A stretch of DNA of 64,000 nucleotides. Source: Phaeodactylibacter xiamenensis (GTDB lineage: Bacteria; Bacteroidota; Bacteroidia; Chitinophagales; Saprospiraceae). Positions 1 to 9,500 of this stretch are shown here, one piece after another. Under the pieces are notes generated by a model that ran no database searches, was not told the origin of the DNA, and saw only the letters and a program-made list of their open reading frames with translations. Position 1 is the first letter of the stretch. Each line of letters starts with the position of its first letter. A program made the translations under genes and the position numbers. The stretch spans positions 310,001 to 374,000 of the forward strand of contig NZ_JPOS01000012.1 in NCBI RefSeq assembly GCF_000759025.1, given 5' to 3'.

Positions 1-332
1 TCATTGCCCAATTGCGGGAGGTGGAGTACGAGTCTATTGTCTATACCCTGGGCAGTAAGCTATTGCTGTTGCTGACCTATTTTGAGATGGGTGAGTTTCT
101 GGCCCTGGACTCTCTGCTCGACAGCTTCCGCATTTACCTTCGGCGTAACCGGGAAATCGCCCGCGATGTCAAGGAACAGTACGTGAACGTTATCCGGTTT
201 ACCCGCCGGCTGTCGAGGGTCGATCCGGGCGACGACAAGGCGCTGGACAAAATCGAGCAGCAGGTTCAGGCTTGTGACGCCCTCGCCTCCCGGCAGTGGC
301 TGCAGGAAAAAATTACAGAAATGCGGAATTGA
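1..332 (+). CDS. 3' end of an unrecognised gene (partial)
   Basis: The frame is already open at base 3 and ends with TGA at 330-332, so about the last 109 residues of a gene starting outside the window are present. The fragment is Leu-rich and looks helical, with runs of mixed charge such as SFRIYLRRNREIARDVKEQ. I see no catalytic motif, membrane segment or sorting signal. It stops three bases before the convergent transporter gene. I do not recognise the family; a helical-repeat protein is possible from composition alone. Confidence 0.6.
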   Translation, partial: IAQLREVEYESIVYTLGSKLLLLLTYFEMGEFLALDSLLDSFRIYLRRNREIARDVKEQYVNVIRFTRRLSRVDPGDDKALDKIEQQVQACDALASRQWLQEKITEMRN

Positions 333-335
333 TCA

Positions 336-1559
336 CTACTCTACTGCCTTCAAACGCCTGGCCAGGGCTACTGCGAGCAAACTCATTACAATGGCGATAT
401 AGCCAACGTACTCATAATCAACAAGCGAACCATCTGCATTTTCCTGCACAATCAGGCCCGCCACAAAAGAAGACAGCCCCATTGCCATTTGATTGATGGA
501 CGTGCGCACACTCATGAAACTGCCGCGGCTCTCAGGTCGCACTACTGAAGTCACCATCGTAGTAGCCGGCACATTCCGGCCGCTGGCCACCACAAAGAAG
601 CTGGACGTCACGCACAAGGCCAACGCGATGGAAGCCGTATCAAGATTGGTAATGGCATAAATGGACGCCAACGCGCCTAAACTGGCAAAGGTGAACACGC
701 GCGCATGCCCAAACCGGTCTGCCAGCCGCCCGAAGAACGGCAACAGAAATATAGTGAGCGCCCCGCCAACCGCATAAATATAGGTCACCTGATGGTCCGA
801 AAAGCCGATATTGAGCTGCATATACGGGGCAATGAAAGGGATAATGGTGAAGTGCCCCAGCATCAGGATAGTGGTAAACAACAGCGCCATTCGCTGATTG
901 CCATCTTTGAAGATATTGCCCATCACGCGGAAAGGGTTGCGCTGTATACCCTCTCCCTGCAGGTGCCGGTTGAGTGCCGGAATGAAGAAGAAGATCAGGA
1001 CCAGGACGACCGCAGCAATACCGCCAATCACGAAGAAGGTGGCCCTCCAGCTAAAAGATGCTGCCAGGTAAAGCCCCGCCGGCACGCCCACAACGGAGGC
1101 GGCAGAAAAAGCGGTCATTACAACGCCCATCGCCTGCCCGCGCCGCTTGAGCGGAACAGCATCGCCAATAATAGAAAGGACCAGAGCGGAAAGCACACCA
1201 CCAAAAGCGCCGGTGATGCTCCGTGCTGCCAGAAAAATGTAGTAATCATTGGCCAGCCCGCAGGCAAACGTCCCCAGCGTAAAGCCCAAATAAGTAAAAG
1301 CGAGTGCCTTTTTCCGGTCAAACCGGTCGATATACATAGCACTCAGAAAACCTACTGCGAAGGCACTCAGCGCGTAGGCAGATACGATCACACTGAACTG
1401 CTGCGGGCTAATATCAAACAGCTGCATAAACTGCTTGCCCAGCGGCATGATGATCATGAAGTCGATAATATGAGTGAATTGCACCATCGCCAGAAGAAAA
1501 AGCAGTAGCTTCTCGTTCATGACGGGTGTTTCGGGGGCATTCAGTGCAGTTTTGACCAT
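336..1559 (-). CDS. MFS transporter
   Basis: A 407-residue major facilitator superfamily permease of the inner membrane. Hydrophobic stretches are consistent with about 12 membrane helices. The loop after helix 2 carries a motif A-like DRFDRKK (residues 78-84), and the second half has the matching GRLADRFGHA loop, as expected of a duplicated MFS fold. The overall look is that of drug/sugar efflux (DHA1-like) members, but the substrate cannot be read from sequence. The N-terminal 13 residues are polar, so Met14 is an alternative start. It is a single gene convergent with the partial gene at the window edge. Confidence 0.85.
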   Translation of the reverse strand: MVKTALNAPETPVMNEKLLLFLLAMVQFTHIIDFMIIMPLGKQFMQLFDISPQQFSVIVSAYALSAFAVGFLSAMYIDRFDRKKALAFTYLGFTLGTFACGLANDYYIFLAARSITGAFGGVLSALVLSIIGDAVPLKRRGQAMGVVMTAFSAASVVGVPAGLYLAASFSWRATFFVIGGIAAVVLVLIFFFIPALNRHLQGEGIQRNPFRVMGNIFKDGNQRMALLFTTILMLGHFTIIPFIAPYMQLNIGFSDHQVTYIYAVGGALTIFLLPFFGRLADRFGHARVFTFASLGALASIYAITNLDTASIALALCVTSSFFVVASGRNVPATTMVTSVVRPESRGSFMSVRTSINQMAMGLSSFVAGLIVQENADGSLVDYEYVGYIAIVMSLLAVALARRLKAVE

Positions 1560-1629
1560 TTTTAGCAGCTTTCGAGTTCCAACACAAACCCTTAACGGCA
1601 GGCAATAGTTGCACCGGGGCTGCTAAAGA

Positions 1630-2847
1630 TCAGAACTTAATCTTGGGGTAACAGATATAGTATTTGCGCACGGCTTTGGATTGTATATCGTAGTCGGTGC
1701 TTTCTGACATGGGGCACACCTGCCCGTTTTTGCGGAGTATCTTGATCTCGTCTTTGCTTTTGCGATATGCCGCATTGGCTTCTGCTCCCTGTATAAAAAG
1801 GTATTCCAACGCACTGGGGTCCAGCTCGCTCCAGTCCAGTACGGCCTGTTTCACCCGGTCCAGATAAGCGGGATCGAGGGGCTCGTAACTGAACTCCAGC
1901 CGGAAAAGACGGCGATTGATAAGGCACTGCGACAGGTAAGCCAGCACCTTGTCTGAATGATGCTGCCAGTATTTGAAGGCCGTCATCACATCGTAATCGT
2001 CCAGAGCGGCAAAGCGTTGGAGCAGGGCACTGCGGTTCTCTTCAAAATCGGCAGCAGTGGGGGCGCCGTTGAGGAAAAAGCTTAGGGCCGGAGGGGCTTC
2101 CACCATTTCACCTTGTTTCACCAGGTCTTTGGCGCGTTTCAGCGCAACGATCATCATTTGCTCGGCTGAGAGGACCGTTTTGTGCAGGTATACCTGCCAG
2201 TACATGATGCGGCGGGCGATGAGGAATTTCTCAATGGAGTAAATGCCTTTTTCCTCCACCACCAGCTCACCGTCCCGCACTGCCAGCATTTTGATGATGC
2301 GGTCGTATCCGATCACGCCCTCGTGAACCCCGGTAAAAAAGCTGTCCCGGTTGAGGTAGTCCATGCGGTCCATATCCAATTGGCCGGAAACCAGCTGATG
2401 CAAAAAGTGCTTCGGGTATTCATCTCTGAAAATGGACATCGCCAGCTCCAGCCGGCCGCCAAAGGCTTCATTCAGCTCCTCCATAAAGTAGAGCGACAGG
2501 TCTTCGTGCGTGACCTGCATGAGGGTATGCTCCAGGGTGTGGGAAAAAGGGCCGTGCCCGATATCGTGGAGCAAAATAGCGATGCAAACGCCCTCGGCTT
2601 CTTCCTGCGTGATGTGCACGTCTTTGGAGCGCAGCACTTCTATAGCCTGCTGCATCAGGTGCAAAGCGCCCAGAGCATGATGGAAGCGGGTGTGCAAGGC
2701 CCCCGGATAAACCAAGTGCGTAAGGCTCGTCTGCTTGATGCGCCTCAATCGCTGAAAGTAGGGGTGCTCTACCAGGTTGAAGATGATGCCGTAGGGAATC
2801 CCAACGAAACCATAGACCGGGTCGTTGAGGATTTTTTTGTTCTTCAT
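1630..2847 (-). CDS. HD-domain phosphohydrolase (COG1078/dGTPase-like)
   Basis: A 405-residue cytoplasmic HD-superfamily metal-dependent phosphohydrolase. The N-terminal segment has the hallmarks of the family: HTRFHHALG (residues 52-60, first metal His), LLHDIGHGPFSH (92-103, the HD pair at H94-D95) and a later GQLDMDRMDYLNRD segment that supplies the last metal Asp. This arrangement matches the SAMHD1/YwfO-like branch, several members of which cleave dNTPs; the substrate here is an inference. It is separated from the MFS gene by about 70 bases and transcribed in the same direction. No accessory domain is evident in the C-terminal 150 residues. Confidence 0.85.
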   Translation of the reverse strand: MKNKKILNDPVYGFVGIPYGIIFNLVEHPYFQRLRRIKQTSLTHLVYPGALHTRFHHALGALHLMQQAIEVLRSKDVHITQEEAEGVCIAILLHDIGHGPFSHTLEHTLMQVTHEDLSLYFMEELNEAFGGRLELAMSIFRDEYPKHFLHQLVSGQLDMDRMDYLNRDSFFTGVHEGVIGYDRIIKMLAVRDGELVVEEKGIYSIEKFLIARRIMYWQVYLHKTVLSAEQMMIVALKRAKDLVKQGEMVEAPPALSFFLNGAPTAADFEENRSALLQRFAALDDYDVMTAFKYWQHHSDKVLAYLSQCLINRRLFRLEFSYEPLDPAYLDRVKQAVLDWSELDPSALEYLFIQGAEANAAYRKSKDEIKILRKNGQVCPMSESTDYDIQSKAVRKYYICYPKIKF

Positions 2848-2872
2848 TTGAGGTCTTTCTGCTGTTTGTCAG

Positions 2873-3145
2873 GTGAAACGGCTGGTTTTGGATAAAGTTA
2901 AATCAATTGAGACGGTCAATCTCTTAAATATGGTGATAATGCAAAATCACTCCCAGGTTAAGGCACCAAATATCATGATGCATGCAAGACGCTTGCTTTA
3001 TGACACTGATTCTGAGAGTGCAGACATTCACGCTCTGAATGAACAGGATAATCTGATTTTTGCCGCATTCTCAGATAAGCTGAAAAATAATGATCCTTCT
3101 GAGACAAATATTTTCTGGAAGGATCTGCTTTTAGCTATCTATTGA
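2873..3145 (+). CDS. Possible small protein, unrecognised
   Basis: An open frame of 90 codons from a GTG, or 71 from the ATG at 2930, in the gap between the HD gene and the AlbA_2 gene. The product would be mildly acidic and soluble, with no signal peptide or recognised motif. No consensus TAnnTTTG promoter lies in front of it. The region is AT-richer than its left neighbour, which lowers the chance of long stops-free frames and slightly favours a real gene, but nothing else supports it. Confidence 0.3.
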   Translation: MKRLVLDKVKSIETVNLLNMVIMQNHSQVKAPNIMMHARRLLYDTDSESADIHALNEQDNLIFAAFSDKLKNNDPSETNIFWKDLLLAIY

Positions 3146-3177
3146 CAAAGTATTAACAAAATGGTTTTTTTTCGGGC

Positions 3178-4815
3178 TTATTTGTCAATAAAATACTTAG
3201 TCCCTCTTTTCTCTCCTTTTTTTGATACACACCCGCTTTCTACTAATTGATTCATTTGATACCTTATTCTACGCAAGGGAATCTCTTTACCAATACGCTG
3301 GTGGATCTGACTAATAGCACTTTTTCCATATCGGGTTAAATCCTCAACAATCAAGGCATCTAAGCGGTGAGACGGAATATTTTTCAAGCTAGTTTGCCCC
3401 TTAAATTCGTGCTTCTTAAGCACAGAGGGCTCTACATAGTAAGTAGTTCCTTTGGTCCTGCCTTTTGATTTTAACAACTTCAAGTCCAGTAATCTACCTA
3501 ACCACGTGCGGATGGCTTCTTTTTCTTCCAAGCCAAGTATATTACCAAACTCTATGGCCGTAAGCGAAGTATTCTGAGCTATAAGCCCCAGGCTAATGAG
3601 CTCTTTCGATCGTAATTGATACTCATGATTTACCTTTTCAATAAATTGAATGACATGCTTATTGACAATTCGTTTACGCACCGTTACTTTTACCCGGTCA
3701 TACTCCTCGACAGGTTCTGGAAGGGGTTTTCCGCTAGAGAGCAGTAATTCGTATATCCGGTCATATCCTGACCCTTCTTTTTCCATAAGCTTTAGGTCAT
3801 AAAAAACTTTTGACAGATGTGGATTGCGTTGTACACTCTTATGCAGAATGTTCCTGGAAGTTACACCAAGCGGAAATAACCCCGGATTGTGAATCTCTAA
3901 GCGATCGGGAAATAAATTGATAAATATATCGCCCTTAGTCGTATACGGCCGATGAACTAATGCATTGGCCATCAACTCGCGAATTACAGATTCATCATAA
4001 TTGGAAATATTTTTTCGAAAGATACCATCTGCAATCTCTATACTTTCCTTCCAATCAGGAACTTCTTCAAGCACAGACTGAATGAGTTCCTGTGGGTTTT
4101 TACTGTAGTCGTCCCAAACCAATTTATTGACCTTTTGCTCCTGCTCATCGTACTTTATGAACTGAACGGAAGGTGCATAAAGCAAACGAGCGCGATGTTC
4201 ACGTTTTCCTATCCATAATATGCCAAGATTAGTGAGGTACTGCCCGGATTTGAAAAGATAATGCTCAATGAGCTCCTCCGGAGATTTATCTTTAACGAAG
4301 TCACTTACTCGATTAGATGCATGAATACCTGATAAAAACTGAGAAAGTTTTTCCAGATCATATGCTTTGCTGTTAACTTTCAAATGAGTTTGTACCTCCC
4401 ATAAATAAGCTCCCTTATCTGCTAATAAGCGGGCTAGCTCATCCGGCAGGATTGGTTTACAATCATCATTTACACGCATATAGTACCTACCATTTGAGGT
4501 AGAAGCTATAGCAGTTATATTACGCTGCACCAATAACTCTAAATATTCCCCTCCATTTGCAGCTATTTTCACCTGAGGAATCACGCTAACATTAATTGTC
4601 CTTCCCTGAATCTGCTTTTGCAACCTTGCAGGTAGGTTTTCAGGGATTTTTTGCCCCTCAGGAGGAAGATTATCCTTGTCTTCAATTCCAAAAATCAGAG
4701 AACCTCCCTGCGCGTTAGCAAAACTCACACAATCCTTAGCCAACTCACCCCAATTTGGGTTGGCCTTAGTTAACACACGTAATGACTTTTTATCCTGCAG
4801 GCTGTTTTCTTCCAT
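3178..4815 (-). CDS. AlbA_2 (Schlafen-type) domain and GHKL-ATPase-like protein
   Basis: 545 residues. Residues about 20-130 form an AlbA_2/Schlafen-type domain (CVSFANAQGG, then a YYMRVNDDCKPILPDELARL segment), usually annotated as putative DNA-binding. Residues about 270-370 match the HATPase_c_4 domain that commonly follows it (IRELMANALVHRPY, LEIHNPGLFP, MEKEGSGYDRI). The C-terminus holds winged-helix-like segments rich in Lys and Arg. Proteins of this layout are often labelled RecG-like but have no helicase motor. Function is uncertain; a DNA-binding regulator or defence factor are both possible. The gene is AT-rich (20 G/C of 60 bases at 3961-4020) against 35 of 60 at 6301-6360 in neighbouring porX, suggesting lateral acquisition. 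Confidence 0.8.
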   Translation of the reverse strand: MEENSLQDKKSLRVLTKANPNWGELAKDCVSFANAQGGSLIFGIEDKDNLPPEGQKIPENLPARLQKQIQGRTINVSVIPQVKIAANGGEYLELLVQRNITAIASTSNGRYYMRVNDDCKPILPDELARLLADKGAYLWEVQTHLKVNSKAYDLEKLSQFLSGIHASNRVSDFVKDKSPEELIEHYLFKSGQYLTNLGILWIGKREHRARLLYAPSVQFIKYDEQEQKVNKLVWDDYSKNPQELIQSVLEEVPDWKESIEIADGIFRKNISNYDESVIRELMANALVHRPYTTKGDIFINLFPDRLEIHNPGLFPLGVTSRNILHKSVQRNPHLSKVFYDLKLMEKEGSGYDRIYELLLSSGKPLPEPVEEYDRVKVTVRKRIVNKHVIQFIEKVNHEYQLRSKELISLGLIAQNTSLTAIEFGNILGLEEKEAIRTWLGRLLDLKLLKSKGRTKGTTYYVEPSVLKKHEFKGQTSLKNIPSHRLDALIVEDLTRYGKSAISQIHQRIGKEIPLRRIRYQMNQLVESGCVSKKGEKRGTKYFIDK

Positions 4816-5042
4816 CAGCTCTTAAATTTTTCAGACTTCGCTAAACCTTAAAATTATTATAAAAACTTTAACCCTAAAGTGATTCAGTACTTCAATTGGC
4901 TTTCTTGCTTCCTCAATAATTTCGCCTCATTCCGCAAACTTTCAACGTGGTCTGATATAATAAACCCACCGCCATACAACGTTTTCCTACAATATGCGCT
5001 TATTAAAACAGACCAAGGCGAAGAAACAGTCAAAAAAGCAAT

Positions 5043-6596
5043 ATGGAAAACATCACCATTCTCTGGGCAGACGACGAAATTGACCTGCTCAAACCTCAGC
5101 TTATGTTTTTGGAAAAGAAAGGCTACGAGGTCATTACCGTCACCAACGGGTACGACGCGCTGGAAGAGTGCGATGAACGCAATGACATCGACGTGGTCTT
5201 CCTGGACGAAAGCATGCCGGGCATTACCGGGCTGGAAACCCTCTCAAAAATCAAAGCGAAGCGGCAACACCTGCCCGTCGTGATGATTACCAAAAACGAG
5301 GCCGAGAATGTGATGGAGGAAGCGCTGGGCGCTCAGATTACCGACTACCTCATCAAGCCGGTCAATCCAAACCAAATCCTGCTGACCCTTAAGAAAATTG
5401 TGGACAACAAACGCCTGGTACGGGAAAAGACCTCCTCTGATTACCAACAGGAGTTCCGGCAGATTTTCATGGAAATCAATAGCGGGCTCAATTATGAAGA
5501 GTGGGTGGACATCTACCGCAAGATCATCAACTGGGAGATCAAGCTCGACGAATCCAATTCAAGTGGCATGTGGGACATCCTCTCTGATCAGAAGAGTGAA
5601 GCCAATGCCGCCTTCTCCAAATACATCGAAAAGAATTACCTGAGCTGGATCCGCGACAAGGACGGCCCGGTGATGTCCAACGACCTGCTTCGGTCTAAGG
5701 TCTTTCCAAAAATGGACAGCGATGCCCCTACCATTTTGCTGCTGCTAGACAACCTGCGCTACGATCAGTGGCGTATGCTGGAGCCTATCTTCAACGAATT
5801 TTACCGCACCGAAGAGGAGGACTATTTCTACAGCATCCTCCCCACCTCCACACAGTACAGCCGCAATGCGATCTTTGCCGGGCTCATGCCTTCAGAAATC
5901 GAGCAATACTACCCTACCTGGTGGAAAAACGATAATGACGAGGGCGGCAAAAACCTGCACGAGCACGATTTCCTCACAGAGCTCATCGGGCGCACCATCC
6001 GAAAAGAGCTGAAGTTTGACTACGTCAAGGTCACCAATGCCAACCACGCCAAACAGCTCAACGACAACATCCTCAACCACCTCAATAACGACTTCACGGT
6101 CATCGTCTACAACTTCATCGACATGCTGTCTCACGCTCGTACGGAGATGGAAGTCCTCAAGGAACTGGCAGGTGATGAGAAGGCCTATCGTTCGCTCACC
6201 CGCTCGTGGTTCCGCAACTCCCAATTATGGGAAGCACTACAGCAAGCCGCTGAAAAAGGGGCGCAGCTTTTCGTGACCACCGACCACGGCACCATCCGGG
6301 TAAAAACGCCAAGCCGGGTGATCGGCGACCGGGATACCACCACCAACCTACGCTACAAGGTGGGCAAAAACCTGCAGTACGACCGGAAAGATGTCCTCGA
6401 TGTGCGCGACCCCAAACACGCCAAGCTTCCGCGGCCCAATGTCAGCTCCACCTTCATTTTTGCGAAGGAGGACAAGTATTTCCTATACCCCAACAACTAC
6501 AATTACTACAACAACTACTACCGCAACACCTTCCAGCACGGCGGCATCAGCCTCGAGGAGATCATTTGCCCGGTGGTCAGGATGAGCCCGCGGTAA
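5043..6596 (+). CDS. porX: T9SS two-component response regulator PorX (receiver + PglZ domain)
   Basis: 517 residues with an N-terminal CheY-like receiver (acidic pair D10-D11, phospho-acceptor D55 in FLDESMPG, T83, K105-P106) followed by an effector of the PglZ/alkaline-phosphatase fold (metal-site segments LLLLDNLRYDQWRM and FVTTDHGTIRVK). This pairing is the signature of PorX, the regulator that acts with the PorY kinase and SigP to control T9SS genes. In Bacteroidota it is typically core and single-copy. The gene abuts, stop against stop, the convergent large outer-membrane protein gene. T9SS cargo with C-terminal sorting domains occurs at 10.8 kb and at the right edge, consistent with an active T9SS. 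Confidence 0.93.
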   Translation: MENITILWADDEIDLLKPQLMFLEKKGYEVITVTNGYDALEECDERNDIDVVFLDESMPGITGLETLSKIKAKRQHLPVVMITKNEAENVMEEALGAQITDYLIKPVNPNQILLTLKKIVDNKRLVREKTSSDYQQEFRQIFMEINSGLNYEEWVDIYRKIINWEIKLDESNSSGMWDILSDQKSEANAAFSKYIEKNYLSWIRDKDGPVMSNDLLRSKVFPKMDSDAPTILLLLDNLRYDQWRMLEPIFNEFYRTEEEDYFYSILPTSTQYSRNAIFAGLMPSEIEQYYPTWWKNDNDEGGKNLHEHDFLTELIGRTIRKELKFDYVKVTNANHAKQLNDNILNHLNNDFTVIVYNFIDMLSHARTEMEVLKELAGDEKAYRSLTRSWFRNSQLWEALQQAAEKGAQLFVTTDHGTIRVKTPSRVIGDRDTTTNLRYKVGKNLQYDRKDVLDVRDPKHAKLPRPNVSSTFIFAKEDKYFLYPNNYNYYNNYYRNTFQHGGISLEEIICPVVRMSPR

Positions 6597-9500
6597 TCAG
6601 AAGTTGGCCGCTACCTGCGCCCGGCCAGTGTGGACAACATTCGCCTCCCCCGTCTTCCGCCCTTCGTAGCTCAGGCGAAGCTGTATGTTTTTGGCCAGCT
6701 GTTGGTCAAGGGTCAGGCTCCACAGGAAATTGCGCCCATCCTGCAGGCCATTAAGGATGGCAAAACCCACCGGAGAATTTGCCGGCCCGTCAAAATCCAC
6801 AGCGACCAGAGAGGTACGGAGCTGAATGGACGTCTGAGTGGATTGATTGTACCGGGCTTCTGCCTCAAAGCTGTGCCGCTGGGCAAAGGCATTCCCATCC
6901 GGTAGCTGATCATCATCCTGACGGAACTCATACGACAGGGTGGCCCGAAAAGCCCGGGAGGGGATCAGCGTCACTTCAGGCCCCGCCTCGTAGTAGCGAA
7001 TATCGAAATCCTTATTATTGAAAAACTCAGAGTCATTGGTGCGCCGCCCCTGTGACAAGGCAAATTCCGTACTCACTGCCTTTGAGATGTTCCAGCGGCC
7101 CCGCAGGTACTGCTCGCTGTTGCGGCGGCTTTCGAAGCCTGAAGTCTGTACAAACTTATTCCGCACATCGCTCATCCCCACCTGCAAATCGTAAGTGGGG
7201 TCAGCCTGATTGAAAAAAAGTACATTCCGGATATTAGAGGTAACCGCCACCAGGGCCGTATCTGCTACATCCAGCTGAAACGGGTTCCAGGCCGCCACGC
7301 TTTCCGTGGCCTGAGTTTTCCGGTTGATGGTTAGGTTGGACAGCGTGGAAAAGCGGGCCAGCGTAGCCTTCCAGCCCTCCTCGTTGTACCACACGGCTTT
7401 GGGGGTGATGCGCAGGCTTTGGTTCAGGCGCACATCATCAATACGGATAAATTCATCGGTCACCGCCGTTACCCGCACATAATCGGCCAGGTCCTGAAAG
7501 GGGGCAATTTCCATTTCATTTTGCTGAATGACACCATCATTATTGTAGAGCGAATCCAGCCAGATGTAGGTCCCCTCGCCCGGCCGCACTTTCACGTAGG
7601 TGAATTCCACCTTGGCTTCCTGCCCGGAACCGACTTCATAAGTATTTGACGATTGCACCACACCCTTCAGGATGGTAAAGTTAAGGTCGCCCCGCCCCAG
7701 AAAAGTCTCTCCGGCCTCCTGATTGGTGGTTTCCGGGCGGCTGATGCCCAGGCGGCGGTAGGTGAAATTGCCGGCCATTTGCAAGCGGTTACGGGATTTT
7801 TGGTAACGCCACTGGCCATTGACATTCGCCTCGCTTGCCCGGGCACTTTGCAAAAAGCGCTCTCCTACCGGCGCGTAGTCAATCCGCTCGCTAAAGCTGC
7901 TGCCCCACTGCCAGTTGTCCTGCTCCGGGGACTCCAGGAAAAAGCGGTAGCGATTGTAGTAAAAACTACTGGCCTCAAGGGTATCAGCACCGGCGGTGAA
8001 TCTTGCATTGCGCTCCTGTTCGCCGTATGCCCCCAGGCGGGTTTGCCCCAGCCAGGGGATGGCGTAGGCGATAGTGCCACGTGGGCGCCGGAATCGTGTG
8101 CTTTGTTCAGTACTCTCCGTGCTGAGCAGGCTGCCATCCAGTTCCACCTGCCAGTCTTCGAGCTGTTCCCGCACTTGAAATCGGTGCTGCCATCCCTGAT
8201 AGAGGGTGTCTCTGCGAAAGCCACTCAGTTCGTAGCTCAGCTCCCCAACACCTCGCTTGCGCAGATCAAAGCCACCTCTTCCAATTTGCTCTTCTGCTTC
8301 CGGCACACTGCCCTGCCCCTGTACATTTGCCAGGCTCCAGTCTCGAAGGAACTCGGGGTTGCGGTAGGGATTGAGGGGTTCGAAATTGGCCTGCACCCAT
8401 TCGTAGCTCAACCGGGTATCCAGCTGCCATCCGCTGCTATCGCCCCCCGGGAGCAACCGGTGCTGCAACTCGGTATAGCCAGAAAAACCCAGGTCGTCTT
8501 CGCTGTCCAGGTCCGAAAAGCGGTTGAGGTCGTTGCGGCTCATGCCTACCTCTGCCTTTACTTTGGTATATTCAGAAAAATCATAGCTGCCTCCCAGGGT
8601 ATAGAGCTGCTGCTGCCGGGGGGGCGCCAGCTGAATTACCGGCGCAAAGTCCCCGGCAGGCTGACAATTCTCATTCAGCCCCACCCAACGATAGACGCGC
8701 TCATTGGCGGGCTGATTCGCATCCAGGATGTACTGCCCGTTGCCTTGCCCCACAAAGGAAAAGCGGGCGGTAAACAGGCTGTCCTGTGGCTCAGTGGTAA
8801 AAACAAGGTATTGTACCAGCGTATCCTGCAGCCCGCAGCTGATCAGGGTATCGACCTGCCGGTAAGCCACCCGTGACGGAGAGAACTCCCCCAGTGTATC
8901 CAGGCTTGGCAGCAAAGCTCCACCCTCCCGATCGCCCGCCTCTCTGAGCAAGCGTTTGTCCTCATCGGTAAGCTGCAATTCCCCGGTGGCATTTCTGCTG
9001 TCCTGCTGATTGAAGAGGTTGAAATTGAGCTTAAAGCGGTCCTTTTCATAGGCGGAGCCTACAGCATAAAGGGAGCGCACATAGTTTTGGTCGGCGTATT
9101 CAAACTCCACGACAATCCTGCTGTCTTTGGTAATCAGGCGCTTATTGGTAAAGGTGAGCTCGCCCCGGTTGTAGTCGATGATGTAATCTTCTTCCAGCCC
9201 CCGCACCAATAGTTCGCCATCCAGGAAGACCCGCTCTGTACCGGAAAGGACAATGATAAAACGCTCCCCTTCCCCACCCCGGAGTTTGTAGGGCCCCTGA
9301 TTGCCTTCAATAGCATCAATAAAATTGCGGGTAAACTGCCCCCGGCTGATGGCCACACTCGCTTGTGACGATAACCGTCCGCCATTTTCAAAGGTGGAGA
9401 CATTGGAAAAAGTCGCGCCCTGCAGTTTTTTGAAGTAATTCATAAAATAGCTGTCTGGCCGCTGCAATTCATAGTCCCCTGCTGTGAGCTGATTCTGCCC

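Noticed and set aside
7653-8876. 407-codon open frame on the plus strand
   Set aside because: Opposite the outer-membrane barrel gene; no domain features.
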